Shown: in pieces, positions 24,583-33,522 of the stretch
Numbering within the stretch: the stretch's first letter is position 1
Layout: every line of letters begins with the position of its first letter
Source: an uncultured Pseudoxanthomonas sp.
Lineage (GTDB): Bacteria > Pseudomonadota > Gammaproteobacteria > Xanthomonadales > Xanthomonadaceae
DNA: 47,262 nt
Assembly (NCBI GenBank): GCA_937975725.1
Contig: CALJUL010000112.1
Coordinates: 1-47,262 of the forward strand
Reading direction: 5' to 3'
The notes under the pieces: model-generated
What the model saw: the letters and a program-made list of their open reading frames with translations, nothing else
Told to the model about the DNA's origin: nothing
Databases searched by the model: none
Program-made: the position numbers and the translations under genes

Positions 24583-25620
24583 TCAGTGCTCGTGTGCGGC
24601 GGACGACTTGCCGATGTCCGCCTTGACCAGGAAGCTCTGCGCGACCACGACCTGCTCGCCGGCTTCCAGCCCGGCGGTGACTTCGACGTGGCGGGCGTCG
24701 CGCCGGCCCAGGGTCACCGCGCGCTCTGCGTAGCGCTCGCCCTCGCGCACGTACACCACGTCGCGGCCGCCCTCGTCGGTCTGCAGGGCGGTGACCGGCA
24801 CCACCAGCGCGACTTCGGCGTGGTCCACCACGATGCGCGCGCGCACTGCCGCGCCCGGCCGCCACAGGCCGTCGCCGTTGTCGATGCTGGCGCGCGCCAC
24901 CGTGCTCTGGCTGGCGGTGGCGGTGCCGGGCAGGATGCGCTCCAGCCGCGTCTCGGCGCTGACGCCGTCGCTCATGCGGGTGACGGTCACCGGGATGCCG
25001 GCGGTGATGTGGCCGGCGTCGTTGCCGAAGATGTGCAGGTCCACCCACAGCGTGGACAGGTCGGCCACCTCGAACAGCGCCATGCCCTCGCCCGCCACCG
25101 CGCCGACCGAGGCCGCGCGTTGCAGCACCGTGCCGGAGATCGGCGAGGCCACGCTGTAGTCGGTCAGGCTGAGGTTGCTCTCGATGGTCGCCAGCGGCTG
25201 GCCCGCGCGCACGCGGTCGCCGATGTTGGCGCGCAGCGCGCGGATCGGACCGGGGAAGCGTGCGGTGACCTGCGCGATGCGGCCTTCGGCGGGGGTCAGC
25301 AGGCCCTGCACTTCGTGCTCGTCGGCGATGGTGCCGGGAGCGGCGGCGGCGACGCGGATGCCGGAGGATTCGGCGACCTTGGCGGGAATGGTGGTGGCGG
25401 CTTCTTCGCCACCATGTTCGTCGCCGTGCTCGTCGGCATGGTCGTCCGCATGGCCTTCGCTGGCGTCGTCGTGGCCGTCCTCGTGTGCGTCGTCGTGGCC
25501 GGCGCCGCCTTCGGCATGGCCGGCCGCGGGCGATTTCCCGGCGGGGCCGCCGCAGGCGGCCAGCAGCGCGGCCAGGACCAGGGCCAGCAGGGACTGGAAC
25601 GTTGTCGCGGGAGTCTTCAT
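24583..25620 (-). CDS. czcB: Metal-efflux periplasmic adaptor (CzcB-type), His-rich lipoprotein
   Basis: The membrane-fusion protein joins CzcA to the outer-membrane channel. In 345 residues it has a lipoprotein signal (LLALVLAALLAACGG, Cys about 22), then a segment of about 45 residues dense in His, Asp and Glu (HDDAHEDGHDDASEGHADDH and more), then the hairpin, lipoyl (ATIESNLSLTDYSVASPISG) and barrel domains. The His/Asp stretch should bind divalent metal in the periplasm. The frame is open far upstream, but MKTPATTFQSLLAL overlapping the czcC stop is the clear start. Confidence 0.92.
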   Translation of the reverse strand: MKTPATTFQSLLALVLAALLAACGGPAGKSPAAGHAEGGAGHDDAHEDGHDDASEGHADDHADEHGDEHGGEEAATTIPAKVAESSGIRVAAAAPGTIADEHEVQGLLTPAEGRIAQVTARFPGPIRALRANIGDRVRAGQPLATIESNLSLTDYSVASPISGTVLQRAASVGAVAGEGMALFEVADLSTLWVDLHIFGNDAGHITAGIPVTVTRMSDGVSAETRLERILPGTATASQSTVARASIDNGDGLWRPGAAVRARIVVDHAEVALVVPVTALQTDEGGRDVVYVREGERYAERAVTLGRRDARHVEVTAGLEAGEQVVVAQSFLVKADIGKSSAAHEH

Positions 25621-26924
25621 GGCAGGGTTCCTTGTGCGGCCGGCGCGGCGCCGGCGAGCAGCGGGGCGCCGGTCAGGCGCTGGAGTTCGATCAGGGCGCG
25701 CTGCGCTTCGAGCGCGGCGTCGAGTTGCTGGCGGCGCGCGGCCGTGGTTTCCGATTGCAGTTGCGCCCATTCCAGGTAGCTGATGGCGCCGGCACGGTAG
25801 GCGCGCTCGGCGGCCTGCTCGGCGCGTTGCAGGCGCGGCAGCACGTCCTGGCGCGTGCGCTCCACTTCCAGCCGCGCGGTGCGGTAGCGCCCGTGCGCGT
25901 CGGCCAGGGTGGAATACAGGGCGATGTCGCGCGACTCGCGCTCCAGCCCCAGCGCGGCCAGTTCGGCCTCGGCGGCGCGGATGGCCGGCTGGGCGCGGCG
26001 CGCGCCGCCCAGCGGCAGCGACAGGCCGGCGACCAGGGAAACGTCGCCGCTGTCCTGCGCGCGACGCACGCCGACCTGCCAGTCCAGGTCCGGCGCGGCC
26101 TCGCTGCGCGCCAGTTGCAGGCGGGCTTCGCGGATGCGGCGCTCGTCGGCGATCTCGGCCAGTTCGGGGGTGTGCTGCAACAGCGCGGCCAGTTCCTCCA
26201 TCGCGGCCACGTCCGGCAGCGCCAGCAGGTCGCCGCCGGCGACGTCGAAGCGCGGCTCGCGTTCGCCCCACAGCGCGGCCAGGTGCCGGCGCGCGGCGTC
26301 CTCCTGCTGCTGCGCGCGCGCCAGCGCCATCTCGGCGCGGGCCAGCGCGGCCTGCGCGGTCAGCACCACCGACTCGGGCGAAGCGCCGGCCTGCAGGCGC
26401 TGGCGGGCGGCGGCCACGGTGCGGGTGCGCTGCTCGATGTCGCGCCGGGCGATGGCCGCGTCGGCGCGCGCGGCCTGCGCGGCCAGGTGGCGACGCGCCA
26501 CTTCGGCCAGCAGGTCCAGGCGCTGCGCCTCGCGCTGCACGGCCAGCGCGTCCAGCCGCGCCTGCGCCAACGTGCGCCGCGCGTCGAGCTTGCCGCCGCG
26601 CTCCAGCACGCCGGCCAGGCTCAGCGTGGCCTCGGCGCTGTCGAAGCCGCGCGCCTGGCCGCTGCCCAGTGCGTTCTCGATCTCCAGGCCGGCGCGCAGC
26701 GGCGGGCGCAGTGCGGCGGCGTCGCGCTCGGCCAGCAGCGCTTCGGTGCGGGGGCCGAACAGGCGCAGTTCGGGATAGCTGCGGGCGACGCGGGCGAAGG
26801 CGTCGTCCAGGGTCAAGGTCTGGGTCTGGGGAGGCGCGGCGGGCGTAGCCTCGGGCGGCCGCACCTGCGCCTGCGCGCACGGCACGGCCGCGAAGGCGGC
26901 CCAAGCCGCCAATCGCAACCACAT
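25617..26924 (-). CDS. czcC: Outer-membrane efflux channel (CzcC-type, TolC family)
   Basis: The 435-residue protein has a signal peptide (WLRLAAWAAFAAVPCAQAQ) and two TolC-type repeats of long coiled helices (LTLDDAFARVARSYPELRLF; LDWQVGVRRAQDSGDVSLVA; AGLSLPLGGARRAQPAIRAA). It is the channel for the CzcAB pump. The stop overlaps the czcB start (ATGA on the minus strand). Order C-B-A is the classical czc order. Confidence 0.9.
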   Translation of the reverse strand: MWLRLAAWAAFAAVPCAQAQVRPPEATPAAPPQTQTLTLDDAFARVARSYPELRLFGPRTEALLAERDAAALRPPLRAGLEIENALGSGQARGFDSAEATLSLAGVLERGGKLDARRTLAQARLDALAVQREAQRLDLLAEVARRHLAAQAARADAAIARRDIEQRTRTVAAARQRLQAGASPESVVLTAQAALARAEMALARAQQQEDAARRHLAALWGEREPRFDVAGGDLLALPDVAAMEELAALLQHTPELAEIADERRIREARLQLARSEAAPDLDWQVGVRRAQDSGDVSLVAGLSLPLGGARRAQPAIRAAEAELAALGLERESRDIALYSTLADAHGRYRTARLEVERTRQDVLPRLQRAEQAAERAYRAGAISYLEWAQLQSETTAARRQQLDAALEAQRALIELQRLTGAPLLAGAAPAAQGTLP

Positions 26925-26984
26925 GGGAATTCTCCGGAACGTCGGTGACGGGTGGCCGGCGGCGCGGGGCCGCCGGGGACGGCG

Positions 26985-27374
26985 TCAGGCCGCGATCGGA
27001 GGACGGAAGCGGGATTCCTGGCGCGCGCCCGGGGGTGGCACCGACAGGTCGGGATAGGCCGTGGCGGCGGGGACCGCCGCGACCGCCAGCGACACCGAGC
27101 CCGCCACCGCGGTCTGGTGGCCGCAGCAATGGCTGGCGTGCAGCAGCGCGTGCAACAGCCCGGCCTCGTCGTCCTGGCCGGCGGCGGGCGGCCGGTATTC
27201 CTGCGTCGGGTCGCCGTGCAGGGTCCCAGCGTGCGCATGGCCATCGGCGCCCATCAGTTCGTGCACGTCGCCCAGCGAGGCCAGCACCGAGTTGGCCAGC
27301 ATCGCCAACAGCAGCAGCGCCAGCGCCGGCAGGCGCAGCGGACGGTAGCGGCGGTGGCGCAGCAGGCGGAGCAT
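26985..27374 (-). CDS. Small exported His-rich protein upstream of czcC
   Basis: The 129-residue product starts MLRLLRHRR, has one hydrophobic signal (about 14-32) and then His-rich parts: DVHELMGADGHAHAG and HALLHASHCCGHQ. This looks like a small periplasmic metal-binding or sensing protein. By position and His/Cys content it recalls the CzcI-type or DUF2946-type proteins of metal operons, but I do not recognise the family with certainty. It would be the first gene of the czc operon, divergent from flhB over 111 nt. The frame is open far upstream; the ATG at 27374 gives a plausible signal. Confidence 0.7.
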   Translation of the reverse strand: MLRLLRHRRYRPLRLPALALLLLAMLANSVLASLGDVHELMGADGHAHAGTLHGDPTQEYRPPAAGQDDEAGLLHALLHASHCCGHQTAVAGSVSLAVAAVPAATAYPDLSVPPPGARQESRFRPPIAA

Positions 27375-27438
27375 CGCGCCGCATCCTAGCGGCGCGGCCG
27401 GTGTTAGACAATTCCACTTCGCCGCCGCCGCGGCCGGG

Positions 27439-27453
27439 TGGAACGGGTCTTGC
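27439..27453 (+). promoter_or_regulatory. Sigma-54 promoter of flhB
   Basis: TGGAACG-ggtc-TTGCA has GG at 27440-27441 and GC at 27452-27453, 12 nt apart. It lies 32 nt before the flhB ATG. The -12 part and spacer (GGTC TTGCA) equal those of the fliE promoter. The divergent czc-side gene starts 65 nt upstream, so the two regulatory regions overlap closely. Confidence 0.85.
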
Positions 27454-27485
27454 AGCCTCCGCCGCGACCCCGTCGGAAACGCGCC

Positions 27486-28616
27486 ATGGCCGAGCAGGAC
27501 GAAAGCGGCGAACGCACAGAACTTCCCACCGAAAAACGCCGTAGAGAGGCCCGGGAACAGGGGAATATCCCGCGCTCGCGCGAACTGGCCACGGCCGCCG
27601 TGTTCGGCACCGGCGTGGTGGCGATCACCGCCATGGGGCCTTCGCTGGGCCGCGGCGCGCTGGCCTGGATGAAGCTGGCGCTGGCGCCGGACCCGGAGCT
27701 GCTGCACCGGCCGGACCTGTTGTTCGGCCACGTCGGCCTGCTGCTGCTCAAGCTGCTGGCGGTGATGGCGCCCATCGCCGGCGTCTGCGTGCTGGCCGGC
27801 CTGCTGGGGCCGCTGGCGATGAGCGGGCTGCGGTTCTCGCAGAAGGCGCTGATGCCCGACTTCAAGCGGCTGGACCCGATGGCCGGCCTGAAGCGCCTGT
27901 ACGGCCCGGAATCCGTGGCCGAGCTGCTCAAGTCGCTGCTGCGCGTGGCCCTGGTCGGCGGCGCGGCCGTGCTCTGCCTGCGCGCCGGCATCGACCCGCT
28001 GCGCGAACTGCTCACCATGCCGCTGGAACAGGCCATCCGCAGCGGCCTGGGCTTCACCCGCACGGTGCTGCTGGCCACCACCGCCGCGCTGATCCTGCTG
28101 GCCGCCATCGACGCTCCGTACCAGAAGTGGAACTGGCTGCGGAAGCTGAAGATGACCCGCCAGGAACTGCGCGAGGAGATGAAGGAGAGCGAGGGCCGCC
28201 CCGAGGTCAAGGGCCGCATCCGCCAGATGCAGCAGCAGTTGTCGCAGCGCCGGATGATCGAGGACGTGCCCAAGGCGGACGTGATCGTGGTCAACCCCAC
28301 CCACTACGCCGTGGCCCTGAAGTACGCCGCCGGCCAGATGGGCGCACCCACCGTGCTGGCCAAGGGCGTGGACGAACTGGCCCTGCGCATCCGCGAAGTG
28401 GCCGAGGCGCACCGGGTCGCCATCGTCTCCGCGCCGCCGCTGGCACGCGCCTTGTATCGCGAAGGCCAGCTTGGCAGAGAAATCCCCGTGAGACTGTACG
28501 CCGCCGTTGCCCAGGTCCTGTCCTACGTCTACCAGTTGCGCGCCTGGCGCATCGGCCAGGCGCCGCTGCCCGACCTGCCCGCCGTGGACGTGGATGAGCA
28601 CGGGGGCCGGGCATGA
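27486..28616 (+). CDS. flhB: Export switch protein FlhB
   Basis: FlhB sets export specificity after self-cleavage. The 376-residue protein has four membrane helices, then the cytoplasmic domain with the cleavage motif NPTH at 270-273 (VVNPTHYAVALKY). The N-terminus reads ESGERTELPTEKRRREARE, typical of the family. ATG 27486 is preferred over an earlier in-frame start that falls on the promoter. The stop overlaps flhA. Confidence 0.96.
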   Translation: MAEQDESGERTELPTEKRRREAREQGNIPRSRELATAAVFGTGVVAITAMGPSLGRGALAWMKLALAPDPELLHRPDLLFGHVGLLLLKLLAVMAPIAGVCVLAGLLGPLAMSGLRFSQKALMPDFKRLDPMAGLKRLYGPESVAELLKSLLRVALVGGAAVLCLRAGIDPLRELLTMPLEQAIRSGLGFTRTVLLATTAALILLAAIDAPYQKWNWLRKLKMTRQELREEMKESEGRPEVKGRIRQMQQQLSQRRMIEDVPKADVIVVNPTHYAVALKYAAGQMGAPTVLAKGVDELALRIREVAEAHRVAIVSAPPLARALYREGQLGREIPVRLYAAVAQVLSYVYQLRAWRIGQAPLPDLPAVDVDEHGGRA

Positions 28617-30688
28617 GCGCGCAACCGGCCGGCGGCCTGCGCCTGATGGACATGCTGAAGAACGGCCTGGGCGCGCCGCTGGTGGTGCTGGCCCTGCTGG
28701 CGATGGTGGTGGTGCCGCTGGCGCCGCCGGTGCTGGACGCGCTGTTCAGCTTCAACATCGCGATCTCGCTGGTGGTGCTGCTGGCGGTGATCTACGTGAA
28801 GCGGCCGCTGGACTTCACCATCTTCCCCATCGTGCTGCTGATGACCACGATGCTGCGGCTGGCCCTGAACGTGGCCTCCACCCGCGTGATCCTGCTCAAC
28901 GGCCAGGACGGCCACGACGCCGCCGGCAAGGTCATCGCCGCGTTCGGCGAGTTCGTGGTGGGCGGCAACTATGCGGTCGGCATCGTGGTGTTCGCGATCC
29001 TGACCATCATCAACTTCGTGGTCATCACCAAGGGCGCCGGGCGCATCTCCGAGGTGTCGGCGCGCTTCATCCTGGACGCGATGCCCGGCAAGCAGATGGC
29101 CATCGACGCCGACCTCAACGCCGGCCTGCTGACCCGCGAGGAGGCCAAGGCCCGCCGCGAGGAAGTGCGCGAGGAAGCCGATTTCTACGGCGCGATGGAC
29201 GGCGCCAGCAAGTTCATCCGCGGCGACGCCATCGCCGGCATCCTGATCCTGTTCATCAACCTGGTCGGCGGCTTCGCCGTGGGCATGCTCCAGCACGGCA
29301 TGCCGGCGGCCGACGCCGCTTCGACCTACACCCTGCTGTCCATCGGCGACGGCCTGGTCGCGCAGTTGCCGGCGCTGCTGGTGTCCTCGGCGGTGGCGAT
29401 GCTGGTCACCCGCGCCTCGCGCTCGCAGGACATGGGCCAGGCGGTGATGGGCCAGGCCTTCGGCCAGCACAAGGCGCTGGCGGTGTCGGCCGGCGTGCTG
29501 GGCCTGGTCGGGCTGGTGCCGGGCATGCCCAACGTCGCCTTTTTGACGCTGGCCGCGCTGCTGGGCTACCTAGCCTGGAGAATATGGCGCAAGTCGCAGG
29601 CCGGCCCGGAGGCGGCCGCCGAGACCGCCGCCCTGCCCGCCCCCGGCGCCGACCGCAACGCCGAGCTGACCTGGGACGAACTGCGCCCGGTCGATCCGCT
29701 GGGGCTGGAGGTCGGCTACCGGCTGATCCCGCTGGTGGACAAGAACCAGGGCGGCGAGCTGATGTCGCGGATCAAGGCCGTGCGCCGCAAGCTGACCCAG
29801 GACCTGGGCTTCCTGGTGCCGCCGGTCCACATCCGCGACAACCTGGAGCTGCCGTCCAACGGCTACCGCCTGCTGGTGCACGGCGTGCCGGTGGCGACCG
29901 CCGAGATCCACCCTGACCGCGAACTGGCACTGGACCCGGGCGGCGCCTTCGGCAACCTCGACGGCATCCCCGGCAAGGACCCCGCCTTCGGTCTGGACGC
30001 GGTGTGGATCCAGCCGCACCAGAAGGCCACCGCCGAATCGCTGGGCTATACCGTGGTCGACCCGGCCACGGTCATGGCCACCCACCTGTCCCACCTGGTG
30101 CGCGAGCACGCGCCGGAACTGCTGGGCCACGAGGAAGTGCAGCAACTGCTGGCGCAGCTCGGCCGCAGCGCGCCCAAGCTGGTCGAGGACCTCACCCCCA
30201 AGGCGCTGCCGCTGTCCAGCGTGGTGCGGGTGCTGCAGAACCTGCTGGTCGAGCGCGTGCCGATCCGCCAGTTGCGCCGCATCGTCGAGGCGCTGGTCGA
30301 ATTCGCCCCGCAGAACCCCGACCCGGCCGCCCTCACCGCCGCCGTGCGCACCGCGCTGGGCCGCTTCATCGTGCAGGAAATCTCCGGCATGGCCCCGGAA
30401 CTGCCCGTCTACACCTTGGCGCCGAATCTGGAACGCGTCTTGCAGGACAGCACCCAGGGCGCCGGCGCAGCGCTGGAACCCGGGTTGGCCGAGCGCTTGC
30501 ACCAGAGCCTGGCCGACGTGGTGACCAAGCAGGAAGCGCGCAGCGAGCCGGCGGTGGTGCTGGTGCCCGGGCAGGTCCGCGCCGCCCTGGCGCGCCTGGT
30601 CCGCCACAGCGTGCCGTCCCTGTCGGTGCTGGCCTACAGCGAAGTACCGGAGGACAAGCGGTTGAAGCTGGTGGGAACGATCAGTTGA
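28613..30688 (+). CDS. flhA: Export apparatus protein FlhA
   Basis: FlhA is the nonameric ring that uses the proton motive force and docks chaperones. The 691-residue protein has eight membrane helices in the first 320 residues with the FHIPEP signature (RISEVSARFILDAMPGKQMA), followed by the large cytoplasmic domain (from about 345). Length is normal. The ATG overlaps the flhB stop. A G/A array follows the stop within 14 nt. Confidence 0.97.
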   Translation: MSAQPAGGLRLMDMLKNGLGAPLVVLALLAMVVVPLAPPVLDALFSFNIAISLVVLLAVIYVKRPLDFTIFPIVLLMTTMLRLALNVASTRVILLNGQDGHDAAGKVIAAFGEFVVGGNYAVGIVVFAILTIINFVVITKGAGRISEVSARFILDAMPGKQMAIDADLNAGLLTREEAKARREEVREEADFYGAMDGASKFIRGDAIAGILILFINLVGGFAVGMLQHGMPAADAASTYTLLSIGDGLVAQLPALLVSSAVAMLVTRASRSQDMGQAVMGQAFGQHKALAVSAGVLGLVGLVPGMPNVAFLTLAALLGYLAWRIWRKSQAGPEAAAETAALPAPGADRNAELTWDELRPVDPLGLEVGYRLIPLVDKNQGGELMSRIKAVRRKLTQDLGFLVPPVHIRDNLELPSNGYRLLVHGVPVATAEIHPDRELALDPGGAFGNLDGIPGKDPAFGLDAVWIQPHQKATAESLGYTVVDPATVMATHLSHLVREHAPELLGHEEVQQLLAQLGRSAPKLVEDLTPKALPLSSVVRVLQNLLVERVPIRQLRRIVEALVEFAPQNPDPAALTAAVRTALGRFIVQEISGMAPELPVYTLAPNLERVLQDSTQGAGAALEPGLAERLHQSLADVVTKQEARSEPAVVLVPGQVRAALARLVRHSVPSLSVLAYSEVPEDKRLKLVGTIS

Positions 30689-30701
30689 CGGATCGCAAAG
30701 C

Positions 30702-30729
30702 GGGATCGGGGAACGGGAAACAGGGAATG
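30702..30729. repeat. Four G/A-rich heptamers after flhA
   Basis: In-phase units are GGGATCG, GGGAACG, GGAAACA and GGGAATG. The same type of unit occurs at 41184-41211. The array starts 13 nt after the flhA stop. Confidence 0.8.
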
Positions 30730-30834
30730 TGGGTTGGTCGCAATCGGTTGGAGCATGAGATGAAACAGGTCCGCAAACGAACTCTTCGGCAGGCGCGCAG
30801 GCATCGGACTGCACGCACGGCTTCACTTTCTGCT

Positions 30835-30862
30835 CCCCGTTCCCTGTTGCCCGTCTTTCCGG
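30835..30862. repeat. C/T-rich heptamers before flhF
   Basis: The units CCCCGTT, CCCTGTT, GCCCGTC and TTTCCGG are partly complementary to the array at 30702-30729 and end 10 nt before the flhF ATG. The 100 nt between the arrays show no gene and no recognisable sigma-54 or sigma-28 site. Confidence 0.75.
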
Positions 30863-30872
30863 ACTCCACGCC

Positions 30873-32651
30873 ATGAAAATCAAACGCTTCGTCGCCCCCG
30901 ACATGCGCACCGCCTTCGCCATGGTCCGCCAGGAGCACGGCCCGGACGCGGTGATCCTGTCCAACCGCGTGACCGAGGACGGCATCGAGATCGTCGCCGC
31001 CAGCAACTACGACGAAGCGCTGGTGCAGCGCACGCTGGAAGCCATGCGCCCGGCCGCGCCGGCGCCGCTGCATCCGCTGCTGGATCCCGCGTCGGCGCAG
31101 CCCGCCGCCGCGCATGCGCAGGCCGAAGCGCTATCGCCGGCCGAAGCCGCCGCGCATTACTTCGCGCGCCGCCAGCAGGCGCCCGCCACGCCCACAATAG
31201 CCACGGACACCGCACCCGCCGCCGCGAAACCGGCGCCGCGGCGCCCGGCCGCGCCGGTCGCTCCGCTACCGACGCCGACGCCGCTGCCCTCCGCCGCCGG
31301 CCGCCGCGATCCTGCGCCGGCTTCCGCAACCGCATCCGCGGCGGCACCGGCCTCCATGCCGGAACCGGCCCCGATACCGGCTCCCGCCTCCGCATCGGCA
31401 CCGACGCCCGCACAAGTCGCGCCGACGCCCGCGATGATCGAACCCGAATCCTTCGCCGCGAAGCTGGCCGCCTGCCTGCCGGCAGCGCCGGTCCGCGCGC
31501 CGGCCGAACCCGTCGCTCCCGAAGCCGCCGCGCCCCGGCGCGACGCCGAGGAAGCCCTGGACCTGGATGCGCTGCTGCCGTCCATCGCCCCGCCGCTGTC
31601 GCTGCCCGAACCGGCACCGGAGCCCAAGAACACCGTCGCCCCGCTGCACGCCGGCCGCGCCGCCGCGGCGCCGCTGCCGCCGCCGGCCGCGGTCACCGTG
31701 CCCACCCTGAGCGTGGTCGCCGACAGCGCCGCGCAGGTGCGCGAGAGCGACGAGCAACTGGTGCAGATGCGCGGCGAACTGGCCGCCATGCGCGAGATGA
31801 TCGAACGCGAGATGCACCGCCTCACCGACGAACGCCTGCGCGGCTCGCCGGTGCGCATGCAGGCGATGGAGCTGATGGAGGACTACGGCTTCGACGCCGG
31901 CATCACCCGCGACATCGCCCTGCAGATCCCCGCCGACACCGAGGCCCACCGCGGCCGCGGGCTGATGCTGGGCCTGCTGTCGAAGAAATTGCCGGTCGCC
32001 GAGTGCGACCCGCTGGAAACCGGCGGCGTGGTCGCCCTGGTCGGCCCCACCGGCGCCGGCAAGACCACCACCATTGCCAAGCTGGCCGCCTGCTTCGCCG
32101 ACCGCCACAACCCGCGCGACGTGGCGCTGGTGACCACCGACACCCTGCGCGTGGGCGGCCGCGAGCAGTTGCACAGCTACGGCCGCCAGCTCGGCATCGC
32201 CGTGCACGAGGCCGACAGCGCGCAGGGCCTGGCCCTGCTGCTGGAACGCCTGCGCGACTACAAGCTGGTGCTGATCGACACCGCCGGCCTGGGCCAGCGC
32301 GACCGCAACCTGGTCGGCCAGCTCAACTGGCTGCGCGCCTCCGGCCAGGTGCAGACGCTGCTGGTGCTGCCGGCCAATTCCCACTTCGGCGACCTGGACG
32401 AAGTCGTCCGCCGCTTCGCCAGCGTGCAGCCGCAGGGCGTGGTGCTGACCAAGCTGGACGAGACCGGCCGCTTGGGCAGCGCGCTGTCGGTGGTGGTGGA
32501 CCACAAGCTGCCCATGGTCTGGGTGACCGACGGCCAGCGCGTGCCGGACGACCTGCACCGCGCCAACAGCGCCCACCTCGTGCTTCGCCTGGACCAGTTG
32601 CGCCGCGAAGCCGACGAACCCTGCTCCTCCGAGACCAGCCATGTCGCCTGA
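30873..32651 (+). CDS. flhF: Flagellar placement GTPase FlhF
   Basis: FlhF is an SRP-type GTPase that places the flagellum at the pole. The 592-residue protein has the B domain (KRFVAPDMRTAFAMVRQEHG), a very long Ala/Pro-rich linker (about 60-270) and the NG GTPase domain with GPTGAGKT at 391-398, TTDTLRVGGREQL and LIDTAGLGQRD. It is longer than most FlhF because of the linker, which is not conserved in sequence. The stop overlaps flhG by 11 nt. It implies polar flagellation. Confidence 0.95.
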   Translation: MKIKRFVAPDMRTAFAMVRQEHGPDAVILSNRVTEDGIEIVAASNYDEALVQRTLEAMRPAAPAPLHPLLDPASAQPAAAHAQAEALSPAEAAAHYFARRQQAPATPTIATDTAPAAAKPAPRRPAAPVAPLPTPTPLPSAAGRRDPAPASATASAAAPASMPEPAPIPAPASASAPTPAQVAPTPAMIEPESFAAKLAACLPAAPVRAPAEPVAPEAAAPRRDAEEALDLDALLPSIAPPLSLPEPAPEPKNTVAPLHAGRAAAAPLPPPAAVTVPTLSVVADSAAQVRESDEQLVQMRGELAAMREMIEREMHRLTDERLRGSPVRMQAMELMEDYGFDAGITRDIALQIPADTEAHRGRGLMLGLLSKKLPVAECDPLETGGVVALVGPTGAGKTTTIAKLAACFADRHNPRDVALVTTDTLRVGGREQLHSYGRQLGIAVHEADSAQGLALLLERLRDYKLVLIDTAGLGQRDRNLVGQLNWLRASGQVQTLLVLPANSHFGDLDEVVRRFASVQPQGVVLTKLDETGRLGSALSVVVDHKLPMVWVTDGQRVPDDLHRANSAHLVLRLDQLRREADEPCSSETSHVA

Positions 32652-33522
32652 ACACCTGCTGCAGACCAACCCCCGCCACACGCCGCCGGCGCCCGGCGCG
32701 TTCCACCCCGTGCGCGTGATCGCCGTCACCGGCGGCAAGGGCGGCGTGGGCAAGACCAACATCTCGGTCAACCTGGCCGTGTCGCTGGCCGAGATGGGCA
32801 AGCGCACCCTGCTGATGGACGCCGACCTGGGCCTGGCCAACGTGGACGTGCTGCTGGGCCTGTCGCCGCGCTTCACCCTGGCCGACCTGGTGGCCGGGCG
32901 CTGCCAGCTCGAGGACGTGCTGCTGGAAGGCCCCGAAGGGCTGATGGTGGTGCCGGCCTCGTCGGGCTTCCGCCACATGGCCGAACTGACGCCGGCCGAG
33001 CACATCGGCCTGGTCAACGTGTTCTCCGAACTGCAGCGCGCCCTGGACGTGATGGTGGTGGACACCGCCGCCGGCATCACCGACAGCGTGCTGACCTTCT
33101 GCCAGGCCGCGCAGGACACCGTGGTCGTGGTCTGCGACGAGCCGGCCTCGATCACCGACGCCTACGCGCTGATCAAGGTGCTGGCGCGCGAGCGCGGGCT
33201 GGACCGCGTGCACGTCATCGCCAACATGGTCCGCGACCCCAACGAGGGCCGGAAGCTGTACGAGAAGCTCGCCCGCGTGTGCGAGCGCTTCCTCGGCGAC
33301 GTCGCCCTGCACTACCTGGGCGCGGTGCCGCAGGACGACTGGCTGCGCCGCGCCGTGCAGCGCCAGCAGCCGGTGGTGAAGGCCTACCCGGGCAGCCCGT
33401 CGGCGCGCGCCATCGGCGACATCGCGCGGATGGCCGCGCGCTGGCAGCCACCGGCCGGCGTACGCGGCAACGTGGAGTTCTTCGTCGAGCGCCTGATCCA
33501 GCAACGGGGGGTGGCCGCATGA
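32641..33522 (+). CDS. flhG: Flagellar number regulator FlhG (FleN)
   Basis: FlhG is a MinD/ParA-type ATPase that limits flagellar number and, in Pseudomonas, restrains FleQ. The 293-residue protein has the deviant Walker A GGKGGVGKTNISVNL, the switch LLMDADLGLANVDVLLG and VVDTAAGI, and a C-terminal membrane-targeting helix region. It overlaps flhF and fliA. Confidence 0.95.
   Translation: MSPEHLLQTNPRHTPPAPGAFHPVRVIAVTGGKGGVGKTNISVNLAVSLAEMGKRTLLMDADLGLANVDVLLGLSPRFTLADLVAGRCQLEDVLLEGPEGLMVVPASSGFRHMAELTPAEHIGLVNVFSELQRALDVMVVDTAAGITDSVLTFCQAAQDTVVVVCDEPASITDAYALIKVLARERGLDRVHVIANMVRDPNEGRKLYEKLARVCERFLGDVALHYLGAVPQDDWLRRAVQRQQPVVKAYPGSPSARAIGDIARMAARWQPPAGVRGNVEFFVERLIQQRGVAA

Noticed and set aside
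21151..25779. Very long plus-strand reading frame (over 1500 codons) opposite the czc genes
   Set aside because: It is the complement of czcA/czcB, which have clear motifs. Strong GC bias removes stops from the other strand; its product is Arg/His/Gln-rich and unlike a real protein.
25621..27417. Fusion of CzcB with a 600-residue upstream part
   Set aside because: The upstream part is the shadow of czcC; CzcB has its own lipoprotein signal at 25620.
30689..30872. A sigma-54 or sigma-28 promoter for flhF
   Set aside because: No GG-N10-GC with proper context and no GCCGATA box; only repeat arrays are present.
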